Of a stretch of DNA of 64,000 bases, positions 21,474-31,584 are shown piece after piece. This DNA is from Anolis sagrei. Its lineage: Eukaryota; Chordata; Lepidosauria; Squamata; Anolidae. Position 1 is the first letter of the stretch. The number at the start of each line of letters is the position of its first letter. The position numbers and the translations under genes are program-made. The notes beneath the pieces were generated by a model that was not told where the DNA came from, searched no databases, and saw only the letters and a list, made by a program, of their open reading frames with translations. Location: positions 14,499,545 through 14,563,544 of the forward strand of contig NC_090025.1 of the NCBI RefSeq assembly GCF_037176765.1. The letters are read 5' to 3'.

Positions 21474-23376
21474 TTGTCCTGTGGGGTCCCACAGGGCTCA
21501 GTATTGTCCCCCATGTTGTTTAACATCTACATCAGTGGTTCTCAACCTTCCTAATGCCGTGACCCCTTAATACAGTCCCTCATGTTGTGACCCCCAACCA
21601 TAACATAGTTTTTGTTCCTACTTCATAACAGTCATTTTCCTACTGTTATAAATCATAATATAAATATCAGATATGCAATATGTATTTTCATTCACTGGAC
21701 CAAACTGGGCACAAATACCCAATGCTCCCACATGTAAATGCTAGTGGGGTTGGGGGAGAATTGATTTTGTAATTTGGGAGTTGTAGTTGCTGGGATTTAT
21801 AGTTCACCTACAATCAAAGAGCATTCCGAACTCCACCAGCGATGATTTTGAACCTAATTTGCCACACAGAACTGCCATGACCAACGAAAAACACTGGAAG
21901 GGTTTGGTGGGCATTGACCTTGAGTTTGTGAGTTGTAGTTCACCTGTATTCAGCGAGCACTTTGGACTCACGAAATGGTGGATCTGGACCAAACTTGGCA
22001 TAAATATTCAATATGCGCAAATATGAACACTGGTGGAGTCTGGGGAAAATAGACCTTGACTTTTGGGAATTGTAATTGCTGGGATTTATAGTTCACTATA
22101 ATCAAAGAACATTCTGATCTCCACCAACGATAGAATTGGCTCAAACTTCCCACATGGAATCCCCATGACCATCAGAAAATACTGTGTTTTCTGATGGTCT
22201 TTGGCGACCCCTCTGACACCCCTCCGTGACCCCCTCAGGGGTCCCTACCCCCAGGTTGAGAAACACTGATCTACATGAAGCCGCAGAGTTCAATGCCATC
22301 TGTACGCAGATGATGTCCAAATCTACCACTCATTTCCACCAGATGCTAAGAAGGCTGTCCAAGTCCTGAACCGGTGCCTGGCTGCTGTGACGGTCTGGAT
22401 GAGGGTGAGCAAATTGAAGTTGAATCCAGACAAGACAGAAGTCCTCCTAGTCAGTCGCAAGGCCCAACAGGGTATAGGGTCACAACCTCTTTTGGATGGG
22501 ATTACACTCCCCTTGAAGGCACAGGTTCGCAGCTTGGGGGTCCTCCTGGACTCATCACTGAGCCTGGAATCCCAGGTTGCAGCGGTGGCCAGGGGAGCGT
22601 TCGCACAATTAAAACTTGTACACCAGCTGTGCCCATACCTTGGAAAGTCATACTTGGCCACGGTGGTCCATGCTCTCATTACATCTAGGATAGACTACTG
22701 CAAAGCACTCTACATGGGGTTGTCTTTGAAGACTGTTCGGAAGATTCAAATAGTCCAATGAGAGGCAGCCAGGTTAATAACTGGGGCGGCATACAGGGAG
22801 CATACAACTCCCATGCTACGTCAGCTCCACTGGCTGCCTGTTTGCACAATTCAAAGTACTGGCTTTGGCCTATAAAGCCCTAAACAGCCCCGGCCCAAAT
22901 TACCTGTCCGAATGCATCTCTCCCTATGAACAATCACAGAGATTAAGATCCTCCGGGGAGGCCCTGCTTTCCATCTTGCTATTGTCACAGGCATGATTGG
23001 TGGAGACGAGAGACAGGGCCTTCTCAGTGATTGCTCCCCGGCTATGGAACTCCCTTCCTGGTGAGATCAGGTCGGCCCCTTCTCTCCTGTCCTTTAGAAG
23101 GATGGTAAAAACTTGGCTGTGGGACCAAGCTTTCAGGACAGGGCAATAAAGCGGCAATAGGAAAGATTACCAGGCCAATTAGATTTGATGTTGATGGCGA
23201 GGACAGTTTTAAATGGTGTATTTTAATGTTTTGATAAATGTTTTTAATGTTTATGTATGTATATAAGAATTTGTGTCCGGCATTGAATGTTTGCCGTTTA
23301 TATGTTGTGCTCCACCTTGAGTCCTCTTTGGGGTGAGAAGGGTGGAATATAAATGTTTTAAATAAATAAATAAATT
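21474..23376 (+). mobile_element. L2-type LINE, 3-prime half, split by a hAT insertion
   Basis: 21474-21532 encodes CGVPQGSVLSPMLFNIY and 22275-22761 resumes with YADDVQIYHSFPP and LNPDKTEVLLVSRKAQQGIG. After a stop at about 22760 the C-terminal domain continues with damage (RDRAFSVIAPRLWN-type residues at about 23000). The 3-prime UTR ends 'ggtgagaagggtggaatata' and (AAAT)n at 23376. The hAT-A copy 21533-22268 sits between the GVPQG and YADD motifs, so it arrived after the LINE. Confidence 0.85.
21533..22268 (+). mobile_element. hAT-A transposon (short form), perfect 8-bp duplication
   Basis: 736 bp, termini 'cagtggttctcaacc' and 'ggttgagaaacactg', with the duplication atctacat at 21525-21532 and 22269-22276 intact. 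The host L2 sequence reads through when the insert is ignored, which fixes the exact ends of the family. No transposase is encoded. Confidence 0.92.
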
Positions 23377-23865
23377 GATGCATTTTCATGGTGTTTGGCA
23401 GAAATATGCATAAATAGCTGCCAATCTTGTAACGTTATGCTTTTGTTGCTCAAACATTGAATATCAAAGTAGTACAATGGATGTGGATAAATGATCAGTG
23501 CTCAAGGCTGATCTCCTAATGTACAATGGCAATGTGCAAAGGCAATGAGCACTGTTCAGCGGGAAGGCAGATTTGCCTGCAACGGTGGGACAAACATGAA
23601 TATGGTTGTCATCACAGCACTTGATGGGACAAAGGCAATGGCATATGCCTTGGCGAAGTGACCCGATACTGGAGTGTTGCGAAACTGAAATAATGCAAAC
23701 TAGTGGAGAAGTGAACAGCCAGAGACATGTTAGACTACACCATGAAAATATGTATCAATATACATGAATAAAGCAATGCAACTGAATGCAAACATTACAG
23801 TAAAACCAATTAAAAATGTCTAGTGTGGACCATCACAAGTCATGCTGCTGGAGGTAAGCAGATAT
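23377..23865. other. Nothing recognised
   Basis: Unique sequence with no frame longer than about 60 codons and no repeat family that I can name. Confidence 0.35.
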
Positions 23866-24290
23866 TTTGTTGAGAGTGATTTATGTGCCTGGTTGTTTCC
23901 CCTCTGTTGTTTTGCTGTTGGCTACCAGTATTAAAAAACTCAAAAATTACAACAGCAAAACAACAGAGGGGAAACAACCAGGCACATAAATCACTCTCAA
24001 CAAAGATTCCCCCCAGGCACTTCCAAGCCATTGAATGCTAATCAAGGTGATCAGCTGAAACATTCACTGCTAGCCCCAGAAGACAAAAGTCCTTTGTCTC
24101 ACCCTGGTCATTCCACAGATATATAAACCCATTTTTCCTACTTCCAACAGACCTCACTACCTCTGAGGATGCTTGCCATAGATGCAGGCGAAACGTCAGG
24201 AGAAAAATTGCCTCCAGAACATGGCCATACAGCCCGGAAAAACCTACAACAACCCAGTGATTCCGGCCATGAAAGCCTTCGACAACCTAT
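23866..24290 (+). mobile_element. Penelope terminus with a perfect 54-bp inverted repeat
   Basis: 23866-23919 and 23951-24004 are exact inverted copies separated by 31 bases. The right arm continues as the normal Penelope terminus through the hammerhead-like motif to 'gaaagccttcgacaa' at 24290. Only the KIWL-tail codons' distal sequence and the non-coding terminus are present. Confidence 0.85.
24160..24215 (+). ncRNA. Hammerhead-ribozyme-like motif, core bases kept
   Basis: CTGAGGA at 24173-24179, stem II GCTTGC/GCAGGC, GAAAC at 24190-24194, GTC at 24195-24197, and AGG following, which can pair with CCT before the CTGAGGA. It is the same arrangement as 33515-33580. The extra T before stem II is present. 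Confidence 0.5.
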
Positions 24291-24297
24291 ACCCTGT

Positions 24298-24800
24298 TCT
24301 TTAGGGCATTAGCGCAGCTGGTAAATCACCAGAAATGATAATATCTACAAGCTGGAAGGTTGCCAGTTCAAAACCCCAGGTCGGTGTGAGCTGCCGACTG
24401 TCAGCCCAGCTTACTGTTGACCCAGACAGTTCAAAAACGGCTTGAGCCGTAATTAGAGAAATTAGGTACTGCTAAAACAAGTGGGAGAGGTATTTTACAA
24501 CACCATAAAGAAAAAAGATCAGAAAATGTCCGGTGACCAAAAGGAAGAAGGAAGTCCTGATGGCTCTTCGTCATAGAGGATGGAGTGACAGTACCCCACT
24601 GTGATTGGTTTCAAGCAAAATCTTCCAAGGTGCCCCCAAAAAAGTTGGATGTTGACACAACACACCTCCTTTCTGTTCTGTCTGTCTCTGTATTGTCTAT
24701 CCAAAATGGCATTGAATGTTTGCCGTGTATGTGTACTGTGATCTGCCCTGAGTCCCCTTGGAAATAACAGGCAGAATATAAATAAAGTGTTGTTGTTGTT
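24298..24800 (+). mobile_element. tRNA-derived SINE with L2-type tail (SINE-2 relative)
   Basis: The A-box-like 'tagcgcagctggtaaatc' and B-box-like 'gttgccagttcaaaacccc' start the element. It ends with 'ggcattgaatgtttgccgtg', 'gatctgccctgagtcccctt' and 'cagaatataaataaagtg', which is the L2-type 3-prime end, followed by a (GTT)n run. It differs in the body from the copy at 38768-39225, so it is a related but separate subfamily. Confidence 0.65.
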
Positions 24801-25139
24801 AATAATCATAATAATAATATCTAGTAGAATTGTTGCAGCAATATGTCTGAATGCAAATATTACAGAGATAGCAAAATGACTGAGAAATGTCCACTGTGGA
24901 CTGTTGCAAGTCATAATAGTGGAGATGAGTTGACCTCTCAAGTATAACACAGATTGCTAAGAAGAGTTAGTCATGAAGAATCTGCATGAATATTAGGTGG
25001 GGACCCAATTGTGAAAGATGTGGACAGCTGTTGGGGTGGAGATTACTGCCCCTTCCTTCTGCCTTTGCTAATCAGCTATTTCAAAAGTGAAAAAATCTTG
25101 TCCACTTCTGGCTCAGCTCAAACAATGATTTGTAGTAGT
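24801..25139. other. Nothing recognised
   Basis: Unique AT-rich DNA; nothing coding. Confidence 0.35.
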
Positions 25140-25290
25140 TTTCGCATTCTCATAATGGTTTCAATGCTGGATGATGAGTCTGTAGACCAGAGTTCAAATT
25201 CCCAATTTGGTGACCTTGAGCAAGTCACATTCTCTCAGCCCCAGAAAGCCCTCTAATAGGGTCAACATAAGTGAGAAATGACTTGTAGGC
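25140..25290 (+). mobile_element. MIR/CORE-SINE-like fragment
   Basis: 'gaccttgagcaagtcacatt' followed by 'ctctcagccccag' matches the conserved core seen in MIR-type SINEs. It is old and diverged; neither end can be fixed. Confidence 0.45.
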
Positions 25291-25623
25291 TGTGAGTTTT
25301 CGGGGCTGTATGGCCATGTTTCAGAAACATTCCCTCTTGACATTCCACCCAAATCTGGCAGGCAGAGGTATTGGGGTCTGTTGGAAACTAGGCAAGCGGG
25401 GTTTATATATCTGTGGAATATTCAGGGTGGGAGAAAGAACTCTTGCCTGCTTGAGGCAGGTGTGAATGTTGCAAATGGCCACCTTGATTCGCATTTAATG
25501 GTTTTGCAGCTTCAATGCTTGGCTGGTTGATGACTGGGGGAATCCTTTGTTAGGAGGTGTTAGCTGGCCCTGAAAGATTCTTGTCTGGCATTCCCCTGCT
25601 TTTTGGGTGTTGCTCTTTATTTT

Positions 25624-26150
25624 TTAAAAATAATCTTTATTTGAGATTTTCATTAAAAATCAATATAAACAAAAATAATAATAGTTATAGTGTACAAATT
25701 GGGTAAAGTAACGAAGTGAGAAGAAGAAAGAGGGGGGAAAAATAGAGAACCAGACCTGTGTATAGAAAGTACCCAAGATTCAAAGATAAAGGCAAGAAAA
25801 AGAAAAGAAAAGAAAGATTTTTTTTAAAAAAAATAGATATTTTGACTTCCTGGTATCTTCTGAGGGTCTTCTTACTTTTTCCCTTCTCCTCCTCTCCTTC
25901 TCCTTCCTTCCCATTTCTTTCCCATCTTCTTCCTTCCTTCTTTTCCCCCTCTTTTTTATCGTTCTCCTTATTTTCTCCAATTATTAGATCAAAATCATCT
26001 TATTTTTTTGTTTCAGATATTCAGTAACTTTTCTCCAATCCATTTCTTCCATTTTTACTACTTTATTCTTCGACATAAGAAAAGCAAGTCTATCCATGTT
26101 TTTGATCTCTAGTATTTTTGTCAGCCATTCTTCTTCCTCTGTTATTTCTT
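25624..26150 (-). mobile_element. L1-type LINE 3-prime end
   Basis: The reverse strand encodes a short C-terminus (EEWLTKILEIKNMDRLAFLM, then WRKVTEYLKQKNKMILI and stop). A purine-rich tract of about 110 bases (about 25860-25970) and an A-rich end with AATAAAG follow. A polypurine tract in the 3-prime UTR is typical of L1. Only the last tens of codons are present. Confidence 0.6.
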
Positions 26151-27900
26151 CTTGTTTATTTATTTATTTATTTATTTATTTGCTATATTTATATACCGCC
26201 GTTTCTCAGCCTAGCCGGCGACTCAACGCGGTTTACAACATAATATAACAATCAACAGTATACAGTTAAAAGCATAAAAAACATAAAAAACATAAAAACA
26301 CAATTCATACATCAATACCAATCCAGTTCGACTCTTAACTAAAAACATGATCCAGTTCGTCATCCATGTTGCCAGTCCTTTAGTCAGTTACCATTCGTTG
26401 CATTGGGTAAACCAAATGCCTGCTTAAACATCCAGGTCTTCAATCTTCTTCGGAATATCATCAATGAAGGGGCTGATCTTACCTCCAAGGGCAGGGCGTT
26501 CCATAGCCGCGGGGCCACCACAGAAAAGGCCCTGTCTCTCGTACCCGCCAGCCGCACCTGTGAAGCAGGCGGGATAGAGAGCAGGGCCTCCCCAGAAGAT
26601 CTTAGGGTCCTGGCGGGCTGATAGGCCGAGATACGTTCGGATAGGTAAGTTGGGCCAGAACCGTTTAGGGCTTTAAAGGCCAACGCCAGCACTTTGAATT
26701 GAGCCCGGTAGCAGATCGGCAGCCAGTGGAGCTGGTGCAGCAGAGGAGTTGTATGCTCCCTGCGCTCCGCTCCCGTTAGTATCATGGCTGCTGAACGTTG
26801 GACTAGTTGGAGCTTCCGGGCCGTCTTCAAAGGCAACCCCACGTAGAGAGCGTTGCAGTAGTCCAAACGGGATGTAACCAGAGTGTGGACTACCGTGGCC
26901 AAGTCAGACTTCCCAAGGTACGGGTGCAGTTGGCGCACGAGTTTTAACTGTGCGAATGCTCCCCTGGTCACTGCCGAAACCTGGGGCTCCAGGCTCAGCG
27001 ATGAGTCCAGGATCACACCCAAACTGCGAACCTGCGTCTTCAGGGGGAGTGCGACCCCATCCAACACAGGCTGTAACCCTATACCCTGTTCGGCCTTGCG
27101 ACTGACCAGGAGTACCTCTGTCTTGTCTGGATTCAATTTCAATTTGTTTGCCCCCATCCAGACCGTCACAGCGGCCAAGCACCGGTTCAGGACCTCGACA
27201 GCCTCCTTAGTAGCAGGTGGAAAGGAGTGACAGAGTTGGACATCATCCGCGTACAGATGACATCGCACTCCGAAACTCCGGATGATCTCACCCAGCGGCT
27301 TCATGTAGATGTTAAACAACATGGGAGACAATATTGAGCCCTGAGGAACCCCACAAGACAAAGGTTGTGGGGTTGAACAGGAGTCTCCCAGTAACACCTT
27401 CTGAGACCGACCCTCGAGGAATGAGTGGAGCCACTGTAAAACAGTTCCTCCAAGACCCATTCCCGCGAGGCGTCTCAGAAGGATACCGTGGTCGATGGTA
27501 TCGAAGGCCGCTGAGAGGTCCAGGAGCACCAACAGGGACACACTCCCCCTGTCGAGCTCCTGGCGCAGATCATCCACTAAGGCGACCAAGGCTGTCTCAG
27601 TACCATGCCCTGGCCTGAAGCCAGACTGTGCCGGATCCAGATAATCCGTGTCTACCAAGAATGCCTGGAGTTGTGAGGCCACCACACGTTCCAGGACTTT
27701 GCCCAAAAAGGGGAGATTGGAAACAGGCCGGAAGTTGACGAATTGAGTGGGGCCCAGTGATGGTTTTTTCAACAGCGGTTTTATTACAGCTTGCTTTAAG
27801 CTGGCTGGAAAGATGCCTTCCCGGAGGGAGGCATTAACCACCACCTTCACCCACTCATTGTTTCCATCTTTTCGCGAAACAAATTCTTGCAGCAGTGGTG
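26151..27900 (-). mobile_element. L2-type LINE, 3-prime half, fused to L1
   Basis: The (TATT)n tail complement at 26155-26182 is followed by the 3-prime UTR and antisense reverse transcriptase up to about 27895. It directly abuts the L1 end with no duplication between them. The outer 20-bp duplication encloses both, so they went in as one unit or formed by template switching. Confidence 0.8.
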
Positions 27901-28006
27901 TTGGGTGTTGCTCTTTATTTACTTTCCCGATTTTAGCGTTTTTGAATACTAGTAGCCAGATTTTGTTCATTTTCATGGTTTCTTCCTTTGTGTTGAAATT
28001 GTCCAC
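26384..28006 (-). pseudogene. Open chimeric frame: Penelope tail codons joined to L2 reverse transcriptase
   Basis: A 540-codon frame that is open throughout. Residues about 1-40 read MDNFNTKEETMKMNKIWLLV from the Penelope element. From about residue 50 it is L2 (NFRPVSNLPFLGKVLERVVA, SGFRPGHGTETAL, AAFDTIDHGILLRR, GVPQGS, YADD, DYCNALYVGLPLKTARKL, RAFSVVAPRLWNALP). The endonuclease and RT N-terminus are absent, so it cannot be a complete L2 protein. It is 5-prime truncated but otherwise little decayed, suggesting a young insertion. There is no sign that the fusion is expressed. Confidence 0.75.
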
Positions 28007-28013
28007 ATGTTAG

Positions 28014-28436
28014 CCATATAACAACAAAGTGTTGCACTTGGTAAAATAAAATTCTCTTGGCAAGAATTGTAAATCTGACATCATAAGAAGGTGGGGGAAA
28101 GGCGACCCTGGGGCCTGCAAGGCCATTATTTGTGGGTCCTGAAGTCCTTCTGCATTTCAATCGAAAATTTTAGTTTGTCTTACGTTTCCCTCTGATGTTC
28201 ACAAATACCTTGAAAGTTTTGTTTGATCCTCATAACTGCTCAATCCTGCTAAAAATGCCCTATAATCAGCACAAAACAAAACCAATGGTGATATGACAAT
28301 ACTCCAGGGCATCCCAGTGCACCTCACTAGGACTTGAAGGGGTGGAAACTTGCTCTGCAGTTTTCCAGCTCAGTCTTAGAGACTATTAGCAATGTCTACC
28401 TGTTAGTTATCCAGTTTTATATAGGTGCCCCAGGTT
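28014..28436. other. Nothing recognised
   Basis: Unique sequence without gene or repeat signal. Confidence 0.35.
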
Positions 28437-28732
28437 ATTTATCGTGTCATCCGCAACCAGAACACTGTATTACATTTCTAACAGAACAAAACAAACAAGC
28501 AGATTAAAAAAAAACAAATTTTGCAAACTTGGTAGCTGATTAAATATCCCTTGACCAGTATCTGGCCACTTGGAGTGCTTCTGGTGTTGCTGCAAGAAGG
28601 TCCTCCATTGTGCATGTGGCAGGGCTCAGGTTGCATTGCAGCAGGTGGTCAGTGGTTCGCTCTTCTCCACACTCGCATGTCGTGGATTCAACTTTGTAGC
28701 CCCATTTCTTAAGATTGGCTCTGCATCTCGTG
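28437..28732 (-). mobile_element. Vingi-like LINE, 3-prime end
   Basis: 'ttatttatcgtgtcatccgc' at the left is the tail complement. 'ctggccacttggagtgcttc' and 'ccccatttcttaagattggc' match the copy at 13700-14683. A SINE-1 begins immediately to its right. Confidence 0.75.
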
Positions 28733-28734
28733 AC

Positions 28735-28975
28735 GCCCTAGGTGGCACAATGGGTTAAACCTTTATGCCGGCACGAGTGAAGACCGACAGGTCATAGGTT
28801 CGAATCTGGGGAGAGTACGGATGAGCTCCCTCTGTCAGCTCCAGCTCTCCAATGTGGGGATATGAGAATCCTCCCACAAGGATGATAAAACATCAAAACA
28901 TCCAGGCGTCCCCTGGGCAATATCCTTGCAGACAGCCAATTCTCTCACACCAGAAGGGACTTGTGTCTCAAGTCT
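28735..28975 (+). mobile_element. tRNA-derived SINE-1, near full length
   Basis: Head 'ggtggcacaatgggttaaac' (A-box), 'taggttcgaatctgg' (B-box), body 'gagctccctctgtcagctcc', and truncated tail at 'cagaagggacttgtgtctca'. Confidence 0.85.
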
Positions 28976-29360
28976 AAAGTTTTGCATACAAACAGATAAA
29001 TCTAATAGTAGTGCCTTCTTCTATATTTGAATGTTCTGATATTCATGTTTTTTTCTGCCAGTTTTAATTACTGGTAATTACTTAATTTACTTACTTAAAC
29101 CTAGTTTGAATAAAGAACAAAAAATGTAACTTGTTAAAAGAAAATTAGATTATTTTAAAAATCAACTTGATTTGTGAAATGTTATTTGTGAAATACTCAA
29201 CTGTGTGCTCTTAAGTTTTTTGTTCTGGTTCTGCTACCAAATTGCAAAGTCAGCACTGAAAATTCTACGGGAAGCTTAATGGGAAATTGGCCATGATGTA
29301 ACTTTGCATACATGGGACTTAAAATAGCCTTGGCTTGTTGATGTAATGTGGGGCTCTCTG
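28976..29360. other. Upstream region of chemokine gene 1
   Basis: Unique AT-rich DNA leading to the promoter. 'gggaaattgg' at about 29280 is a weak resemblance to an NF-kappaB half site and should not be given weight on its own. Confidence 0.3.
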
Positions 29361-29370
29361 AAATAAATAG
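29361..29370 (+). promoter_or_regulatory. TATA-like element, chemokine gene 1
   Basis: 'aaataaatag' lies about 90 bases before the start codon, giving a plausible start of transcription near 29395. It is weaker than the TATAAA of gene 2. Confidence 0.35.
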
Positions 29371-29456
29371 AAGCCTCTTGCCCACCAAAAGTCCATTCGA
29401 CAAGAATCCAAGGCTGATTTCCTTCCTGAAGAGAGGAGCTGACCACTAAAGCTGAA

Positions 29457-31542
29457 ATGGGGTCTCGCCATCTTATCCTTGGGGTGCTGCTTCTTGCCTT
29501 TCACATCACAGTTGCAAGTAAGTACCATCTTGGGTTTGTCCTTTAGTGGCCCTTTCTCATTAACTTTGAATGGCATCTGTACCATTTTTAGGTCATAAAA
29601 TTCAGTTCAGTACAGTTAAACTGCATTATCTGAGCCTACACCAGTGGTTCTCAACCTGTGGGTTCCCAGGTGTTTTGGCCTACAACTCCCAGAAATCCCA
29701 GCCAATTTACCAGCTGTTAGGATTTCTGGGAGTTGAAGGCCAAAACATCTGGGCTGTGAGAGCCGTTCAGCCTTGGAACTCTCTGCCCCAGAGTGTGGTG
29801 CAGGCTCCTTCTTTGGAAGCTTTTAAACAGAGGCTGGATGGTCATCTGTCAGGGGTGCTTTGAATGCAATTTTCCTGCTTTTTGGCAGGGGGTTGGACTG
29901 GATGGCCCATGAGGTCTCTTCCAACTCTATGATTCTATAACTAGGTAGTGTGAAAGGGCCCTTGCTCTTACACTAAGGTGGAAGGTATTGGCCAACACCA
30001 ACCAGCCATGGGAGCATAAACCAGGTTAAAAAATCCTAGAAATCTCAACCTATCATCATCTGAAGTTCCTCACCCTGTTCTTCACCGTAGGTTGATTGAC
30101 AATGTCCCTAGATATACTCATACATAAGCCACAAAGTCCCTAGATATACTAAATGTGGTGGTGGTGGTGGTGATGATGTACTATACCTTAAGTCTTCTCA
30201 AATAAGGAACCATCTGCTTCTCTGAGTAGTGTGTTGCAGCTGTTGTCTTGGTGAGGTGTCATTCTGCAGGATATCAGAGTGAATGGCTGAGGAGAGGCTA
30301 GTGAGTCAGTCTCTTCTCTATATCAATGAATTTTGAGAAGTTGGCAGTGTCATCTGGATGTTGATGTCTCTGAGCTTCTTCCTCCATGTGATGATGCAAC
30401 GTCTCCATTTAGCATCCTATTTGGCTGAATGTGACCTAATGGCTGCATTCAGATTAGCAACTTGGTAGAAACACATGAACTTCCCCAAAGTGGGTCAGTT
30501 CATTGTGGGTGGAAAAAACATCCGGATATATATTTTAATAAAACTCAAGCCTGAGATGGAATTTCCGCATTCTAATTCTGCACTCTTAGCAGCATGCTGC
30601 AAGTGGAAATTATGCTTGATATATATAGTAAATATATATCTTTCCATCACAAATCACTGCATCAAGTGTTTGACGTCCTTCACGAGACATCATACCATGC
30701 CAGTGTGGATTGCTGTTGCTTGCATTTAGCTCATAGGTGGGCAGTTTGCAGCCTTCTAGCACACACATTTGGACTGCAATTCCAATAATCCATAGTCAGC
30801 TTAGTGGTTCTCAACCTGGGGTCCCCAGATGGTTTTGGCCTACAACTCCCAGAAATCCCAGCCAGTTTACCAGCTGTTGGGATTTCTGGGAGTTGTAGAC
30901 AAAAAACATCTGGGGACCCCAGGTTGAGAACCACTGGCCTTAGACAATGAGGAAAGAATAAGTGGATCATCAGTTGCCCCTATGGCTGCATACCATGTAT
31001 GTATACTCATGTATAAGCTGACTTTGTATATGTCAACTTTGTATATAAGTCAAGGACAGGCTTTGTAACCTAAATTATGAATTTTGATATGATCCCAGGC
31101 CAGAAGAAGTGAAGGAGAAAGTAGTGGAAGGGGGGGGGGGGAATCCCTGGACAGACTAAGCTCTACTAGATAAAAGTCTTCCTTTGATAAGAGTTAAGGT
31201 ATAGTACTAATACTGTCCTTGTGGATAAGTCAACCCAAGTTGTTTTAGGTCAGTTTCGAAGACTGAAAGAAGAACAGGCAGTCCCCAGGTTACAAATATC
31301 TGACTTTCAAATGACTAATATTTAAGAACAGAGGAAGAGAAAGAGAAGTGAAAGAGTTATCACAGGGGAAAGGGGTCTCTACTGAAGCTTCTTCACCAAT
31401 CCTTGTTTCCACAACAGGTCACATTTTTCGAAATGCAAGGATCAGAGGGACAGAAAGTGAAGTGAATCTTCTGAATAGGGGCACAGACAACAAAATACAC
31501 ACAATAGGGATGTTAACCCTTCCCTATGCTATCCAAAGCTTG

Positions 31543-31584
<42 letters not shown>

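Larger units (their letters stand above)
25262..28013 (-). mobile_element. Diverged Penelope element split by an L2-L1 insertion
   Basis: 25262-25623 is the reverse complement of an older Penelope terminus variant. 27900-28013 continues it with antisense KEETMKMNKIWL and VDNFN-type residues. The sequence 'ttgggtgttgctctttattt' is present at both junctions (ending at about 25623 and 27917), a 20-bp duplication around the 2.28-kb insert. Confidence 0.75.
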
